From assembly GCA_046732895.1 (NCBI GenBank), contig JBKPNZ010000020.1:1-9331 (forward strand): a stretch of 9,331 nt of DNA, given 5' to 3'. The DNA is from JBKPNZ01 sp046732895. Its GTDB lineage: Bacteria; Actinomycetota; Thermoleophilia; Solirubrobacterales; 70-9. The position numbers and the translations under genes were made by a program. Positions 6,629-9,331 of the stretch are shown here, piece after piece. The notes under the pieces were generated by a model. It was given only the letters and a program-made list of their open reading frames with translations, was not told the origin of the DNA and made no database searches. Positions within the stretch are counted from its first letter, which is position 1, and every line of letters begins with the position of its first letter.

Positions 6629-7812
6629 GCGGGCAACTCACAGCCGACAGCGACCGGCGAACGGCGTTCTTTCGCTCGCGGTGGGCTCAAGCTCCCGATG
6701 GGATCGAGGAGCTCGACCCCGCCCTCCTCGCGCCGGGATTCCGCGCAGCTGGTGTCGCCTGCGGCCTCAAGGGCGGGGGCGCCACCGACCTCGGTCTGCT
6801 GATCTGCGACGCCAGCGAGGTGAGCTCCGCGTTGCTGCTGACGCGAAACGCCTCCGCGGCTGCGCCGGTGAGGCTCTGCCGGGAGCGCTGCGATCCGAGC
6901 GCCATCCGGGGAATCGTCGTCAACTCCGGCAACGCCAATGCAGCCACCGGCGAAGCCGGCTATCGCGATGCTGCCGCGATGCAGGAAGCGGCCGCGGCCG
7001 CGATGGCGCTCGACGCCGCCGCAGTCGCCGTCGGTGAGACGGGAGTGATCGGGGTGCCGCTGCGGATCGACGACGTGAGGAGCGGCATCGCCGCGGCCGC
7101 AGCCGAGCTCGCCGAGACGGGAGCCGCAGCCTTCACGCGGGCGATCATGACGACCGATCGCGGGCCGAAGCACTGCACGCTCAGAGTGAGCGGGGTGACG
7201 ATCTCGGCGCAGGCGAAGGGCGCCGGGATGATCGAGCCGGGTTTCGCGACCATGCTCTGCTTCGTTCAGACCGACGGTGTCGTGGATGACCCGGACGGGG
7301 CGCTTCGGCGGGGCGTGGGCGAGTCATTCGAGCGGATCACAGTCGACGGGCAGATGAGCACGAACGACATGGCGCTCCTCCAGGCGACCGGAGCCAGCGG
7401 CAGGCCGCTGCCGGAGGGGCTGCTCGACGCGGTCTTGCTTCAACTCGCGCTGGAGATCGTCGCTGACGGTGAGGGAGCAACGCGGGTCGCCCGCATCCAC
7501 GTGAGTGAAGCGCGCTCGGAGGACGAGGCCGAGCGCGTCGCCCGCGCGGTCGCCAACTCTCCCCTCGTTCAGACCGCCCTTTACGGACGGGACCCGAACT
7601 GGGGCCGGATCGCGCAGGCGGCGGGAATGGCCCTCGCCGGCGAGGAGCTCGAGGAGCTCGGACCCGATCGCATCGACGCCCGGGAGCTGGCGGGCGATGC
7701 CGAGGAGGTGGAGATCGGCCTGCGCCTCGGCCGGGGGGACGCCTCTGCCCACCTGTACTTCTCGGATCTCAATCACGAGTACATCCGGATCAACTCGGCG
7801 TATACGACCTGA
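6625..7812 (+). CDS. argJ: Glutamate N-acetyltransferase / ornithine acetyltransferase
   Basis: Moves the acetyl group from N-acetylornithine to glutamate, yielding ornithine and renewing N-acetylglutamate; some members also use acetyl-CoA for the first step. The protein has 395 residues, close to the family norm. It shows PGFRAAGVACGLK near the N-terminus, VVNSGNANAATG, ETGVIGVPL, IMTTDRGPK, and the self-cleavage region KGAGMIEPGFATMLCF. By family rule the chain is cut between Ala208 and Thr209, Thr209 becoming the nucleophile of the beta chain. GRDPNWGRIAQAAGMAL and the end NHEYIRINSAYTT are typical. The GTG start overlaps the argC stop as GTGA, with GGGG at 6616–6619. Whether the enzyme is mono- or bifunctional cannot be read here. 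A palindromic repeat begins at the stop codon. Confidence 0.96.
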   Translation: MSGQLTADSDRRTAFFRSRWAQAPDGIEELDPALLAPGFRAAGVACGLKGGGATDLGLLICDASEVSSALLLTRNASAAAPVRLCRERCDPSAIRGIVVNSGNANAATGEAGYRDAAAMQEAAAAAMALDAAAVAVGETGVIGVPLRIDDVRSGIAAAAAELAETGAAAFTRAIMTTDRGPKHCTLRVSGVTISAQAKGAGMIEPGFATMLCFVQTDGVVDDPDGALRRGVGESFERITVDGQMSTNDMALLQATGASGRPLPEGLLDAVLLQLALEIVADGEGATRVARIHVSEARSEDEAERVARAVANSPLVQTALYGRDPNWGRIAQAAGMALAGEELEELGPDRIDARELAGDAEEVEIGLRLGRGDASAHLYFSDLNHEYIRINSAYTT

Positions 7813-7907
7813 CAAATGCCCGCCACCTCCTCTGCTCCCGCTCGCACCTATGACCCTCGGCTACGCCTCGGGCATCTGATGCCGCTCCCGCGTTCGGGGG
7901 TGGCGGG
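7812..7907. repeat. Palindromic repeat, copy B (argJ–argB junction), split by a 50-bp insertion
   Basis: The left arm CCCGCCACCTCC (7819–7830) pairs with the right arm 7896–7907 (GGGGGTGGCGGG) as 12 bp with one G·U. In place of a 14–15-base loop there are 65 bases. Within them GCTCCCGC occurs twice, at 7834–7841 and 7884–7891, exactly 50 bases apart. Removing one copy and the sequence between leaves a 15-base loop TCTGCTCCCGCGTTC that aligns with the loops of copies A and C, and an element of 46 bases against 45 for copy A. The 50-bp part contains a small inverted repeat, GGCAT/ATGCC (7871–7883). The right arm holds GGGG (7905–7908), placed 8 bases before the argB ATG, so it may serve as the argB ribosome-binding site. 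Confidence 0.78.
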
Positions 7908-7920
7908 GTTCCCGGAATGA
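7816..7920 (+). CDS. Possible 34-codon reading frame across copy B, ending over the argB start
   Basis: ATG 7816 opens 4 bases after the argJ stop and the frame stays open through the whole repeat to TGA 7918–7920, overlapping the argB ATG as ATGA. The peptide starts MPATSSAPARTYDPRLRLGH. Translation through it would unfold the stem that holds the likely argB ribosome-binding site, which makes coupling plausible. Against a conserved protein: there is no evident ribosome-binding site, and the frame exists only because of the 50-bp insertion. The uninterrupted element would instead read straight into argB. I treat this as a possible coupling frame, not a gene product. Confidence 0.2.
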   Translation: MPATSSAPARTYDPRLRLGHLMPLPRSGVAGFPE

Positions 7921-8774
7921 CCGCACACCCTTCGAGCCCAGAACGCGTTGAGACGCTGCTCGAGGCGCTGCCGTATATCCGGGTGTTCCACGGGCGTACG
8001 GTGGTCATCAAGTACGGCGGCGCCGCCATGCGCGAGGAGGCGCTGCGCGACGGCTTCGCCACGGACGTGGTCCTGCTCAAGTACGTCGGGCTCAACCCGG
8101 TCATCGTCCATGGCGGCGGGCCGGACATCACGAGCTACATGGAGCGGCTTGGCATGAAGGTGCGCTTCGTCGAGGGGGTGAGGGTCTCGGACCCGGCGAC
8201 CGTCGAGGTGGCGAAGATGGTTCTGCTCGGCAAGGTCAACACCGACATCGTCATGCGGCTCAACCGCCACGGCCAGGCGGCCGTGGGGCTTTCGGGTGAG
8301 GACGGCACCCTGTTCGAGATCCGGCCACACGCTCGCTCGGACGAGGTGGGCTTCGTCGGCGAGATCGAGCGCGTCGACGTCGACGTGCTCAACCACATCG
8401 CCGAGGACTACATCCCCGTCGTCGCCTCGGCGGGCGCCGATCGCGAGGGCAACTCCTACAACGTGAACGCCGACACCGCCGCCGGCAAGGTGGCGGCGGC
8501 GCTGCGCGCCTACAAGGCCGTATTCCTGACCGATGTCGGCGGCTGGCTCGCGGACCCGGAGGATCCCGCGACCCTGGTGAGCCGGGCAACCGTGGACGAG
8601 GTCACCGCAGGGCTCGGCGACGTCGGGGGCGGGATGCGTCCGAAGCTCGAGGCCTGTGTCGAGGCGATCTCCGGGGGCGTCCAGTCCGCGCACATCCTGG
8701 ACGGCGGCAAGCCCCACTCGCTCCTCCTCGAGCTCTTCACGGACGCGGGCATCGGAACGATGGTCACCACATAA
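7917..8774 (+). CDS. argB: Acetylglutamate kinase
   Basis: Phosphorylates N-acetylglutamate with ATP, usually the controlled step of the pathway. The product is 285 residues of the amino acid kinase fold. It shows VVIKYGGAAM with Lys32, VIVHGGGPDI (residues 62–71) for substrate binding, NVNADTAAGKVAAALRA (from N182) for nucleotide binding, FLTDVGGWL, and GGMRPKLEACVEAISGGV. Before the first beta strand lies a helix, VETLLEALPYIRVFHGRT, which is characteristic of hexameric arginine-inhibited kinases and absent from the E. coli type; feedback inhibition by arginine is therefore likely but inferred. The start follows palindromic repeat copy B. The stop TAA is partly made of the left edge of repeat copy C. 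Confidence 0.97.
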   Translation: MTAHPSSPERVETLLEALPYIRVFHGRTVVIKYGGAAMREEALRDGFATDVVLLKYVGLNPVIVHGGGPDITSYMERLGMKVRFVEGVRVSDPATVEVAKMVLLGKVNTDIVMRLNRHGQAAVGLSGEDGTLFEIRPHARSDEVGFVGEIERVDVDVLNHIAEDYIPVVASAGADREGNSYNVNADTAAGKVAAALRAYKAVFLTDVGGWLADPEDPATLVSRATVDEVTAGLGDVGGGMRPKLEACVEAISGGVQSAHILDGGKPHSLLLELFTDAGIGTMVTT

Positions 8775-8834
8775 ATGCCCGCCGCTGGGAACACCTCCGC
8801 CGACATCCTCCGCTTCGCGTCCGGTGTCGGCGGG
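8773..8834. repeat. Palindromic repeat, copy C (argB–argD junction)
   Basis: The left edge AAATGCCCGCC (8773–8783) matches copies A and B. It is followed by about 12 bases not seen in them, then a hairpin: left arm TCCGCCGACATC (8796–8807), loop CTCCGCTTCGCGTCC (8808–8822), right arm GGTGTCGGCGGG (8823–8834). The stem has 12 pairs, two of them G·U. The loop is the same as in copy A apart from one extra C. The stem sequence differs from copy B but still pairs, which suggests the hairpin is what is kept. The extra bases include GGGAAC (8787–8792), complementary to the GTTCCC found to the right of copies A (3553–3558) and B (7908–7913), so the full element may have had a longer outer arm. Confidence 0.72.
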
Positions 8835-8891
8835 TTCGCCCGCGAGCCTGGTTTTGCGTTCCACCGCAATCGACCGCGACTTCGTCGCTAG
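8775..8891 (+). CDS. Possible Arg-rich leader peptide upstream of argD
   Basis: ATG 8775 touches the argB stop codon directly (TAA then ATG) and opens 38 codons ending at TAG 8889, nine bases before the argD ATG and in the same frame as argD. The first 20 codons are the repeat (MPAAGNTSADILRFASGVGG). The end, outside the repeat, reads HRNRPRLRR, with five Arg codons in the last eight. Arg codons just before an arg gene suggest a leader peptide that could sense Arg-tRNA, or simple re-initiation feeding argD, which has no visible Shine-Dalgarno sequence. Chance is a real alternative because CGN codons are common in high-G+C DNA, and I see no clear competing terminator/antiterminator pair. A small GCGAC/GTCGC hairpin lies at 8876–8888. 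Confidence 0.25.
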   Translation: MPAAGNTSADILRFASGVGGFAREPGFAFHRNRPRLRR

Positions 8892-8900
8892 CCCCAGCCG

Positions 8901-9331
8901 ATGACCGTCGAGGAGCTTCAGGCGTTGGAAACTCGCTACGCGATGCCGACGTACGTGCGGGCGCCGGTTGAGTTCGTGCGCGGCGAGGGGTGCACGCTCT
9001 GGGATTCCGAGGGGCGTGAGTACATCGACTTCTTCGCCGGGCTCTCCGTTCACAACGCCGGGCACTGCCACCCGCGGATCGTCGCGGCCATCACCGAGCA
9101 GGCAGCCCGGCTCGCCGGCTCCTCGAACCTCTACTACACGGAGCCCGCGCTCCGGCTGAGCGAGCGGCTCGTGGAGTCGAGCCTGGGAGGGAAGGCCTTC
9201 CTCTGCAACTCCGGTGCCGAGGCGAACGAGTGCGCCATCAAGCTGGTGCGCAAGCGCGCGCATCTCCGTGGCATCGATGCCCCCGAGATCGTCGTGCTCG
9301 ACAGGGCCTTCCACGGCCGCACGCTCGGCGC
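8901..9331 (+). CDS. argD: Acetylornithine aminotransferase, N-terminal part (runs off window)
   Basis: PLP enzyme that transaminates N-acetylglutamate semialdehyde to N-acetylornithine, using glutamate. 143 full codons are present and no stop occurs before the window edge. The visible part is class III aminotransferase: YIDFFAGLSVHNAGHCHPRI, AAITEQAARLAGSSNLYYTE, LCNSGAEANECAIKLVRKRA (PLP phosphate-binding region) and LDRAFHGRTLG. The PLP-binding Lys lies beyond the window. The ATG at 8901 is the first possible start, since TAG 8889 closes the frame upstream; no ribosome-binding site is obvious. The argCJB context makes argD far more likely than another class III aminotransferase. The 126 bases before it hold repeat copy C and the possible Arg-rich leader frame. 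Confidence 0.93.
   Translation, partial: MTVEELQALETRYAMPTYVRAPVEFVRGEGCTLWDSEGREYIDFFAGLSVHNAGHCHPRIVAAITEQAARLAGSSNLYYTEPALRLSERLVESSLGGKAFLCNSGAEANECAIKLVRKRAHLRGIDAPEIVVLDRAFHGRTLG

Noticed and set aside
5579..7812. Joining of pheST to argCJBD as a novel operon
   Set aside because: This adjacency is common in actinobacteria, including Mycobacterium and Streptomyces, so it is expected and not a new arrangement.
3492..8834. The three repeats as a CRISPR array or part of one
   Set aside because: Copies are kilobases apart, imperfect and flanked by unrelated coding sequence, with no regular spacers and no cas genes.
3492..8834. Similar minus-strand peptides across the repeats (for example REAEEV in copy A and REAEDV in copy C) as a conserved protein
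   Set aside because: The similarity follows from the repeated DNA itself; the frames are embedded in longer shadow frames and have no starts or context of their own.

Overview
The window is a high-G+C stretch with strong G/C bias at third codon positions, in which every supported gene lies on the + strand. The order infC–rpmI–rplT–(TrmH-family methyltransferase)–pheS–pheT–argC–argJ–argB–argD is a conserved actinobacterial layout; Mycobacterium and Streptomyces place the arg genes after pheST in much the same way. From general style (Ala/Arg-rich proteins, an acidic-tailed IF3) I would guess a deep-branching actinobacterium such as Thermoleophilia. That placement is inference.

Layout. Positions 1–309 hold the 3' end of infC with a long Ala/Glu/Pro tail. 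Positions 310–631 are intergenic and hold a small codon-biased reading frame broken by an in-frame TAG, then a strong hairpin. rpmI and rplT follow, overlapping by 4 bases, and end at a good intrinsic terminator (1227–1251). A second unit begins with a SpoU/TrmH RNA methyltransferase, overlaps pheS by 8 bases, and continues through pheT (4-base overlap), argC (probable 8-base overlap) and argJ (4-base overlap). Only the argJ–argB and argB–argD junctions are open, and each is filled by a copy of a short palindromic repeat. argD runs off the end of the window.

How the genes work together. The first half is translation machinery: an initiation factor, two 50S proteins, an rRNA/tRNA methylase and both Phe-tRNA synthetase subunits. 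The second half is the acetylated ornithine pathway. ArgB phosphorylates N-acetylglutamate, ArgC reduces the acyl phosphate, ArgD transaminates the semialdehyde, and ArgJ transfers the acetyl group back to glutamate and releases ornithine. The N-terminal helix of ArgB is of the type found in arginine-inhibited kinases, which fits a cyclic pathway controlled by end product.

The most unusual signal is the palindromic repeat. Three copies share a 12-bp stem and a nearly identical 14–15-nt loop. One copy lies in frame inside pheT and adds about 19 residues to the synthetase beta subunit. One lies just after the argJ stop codon and is itself split by a 50-bp insertion flanked by an 8-bp direct repeat. 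One contributes to the argB stop codon and leads into argD. This resembles, in behaviour, the protein-coding palindromic elements known from Rickettsia, but I do not recognise the sequence as a named family.
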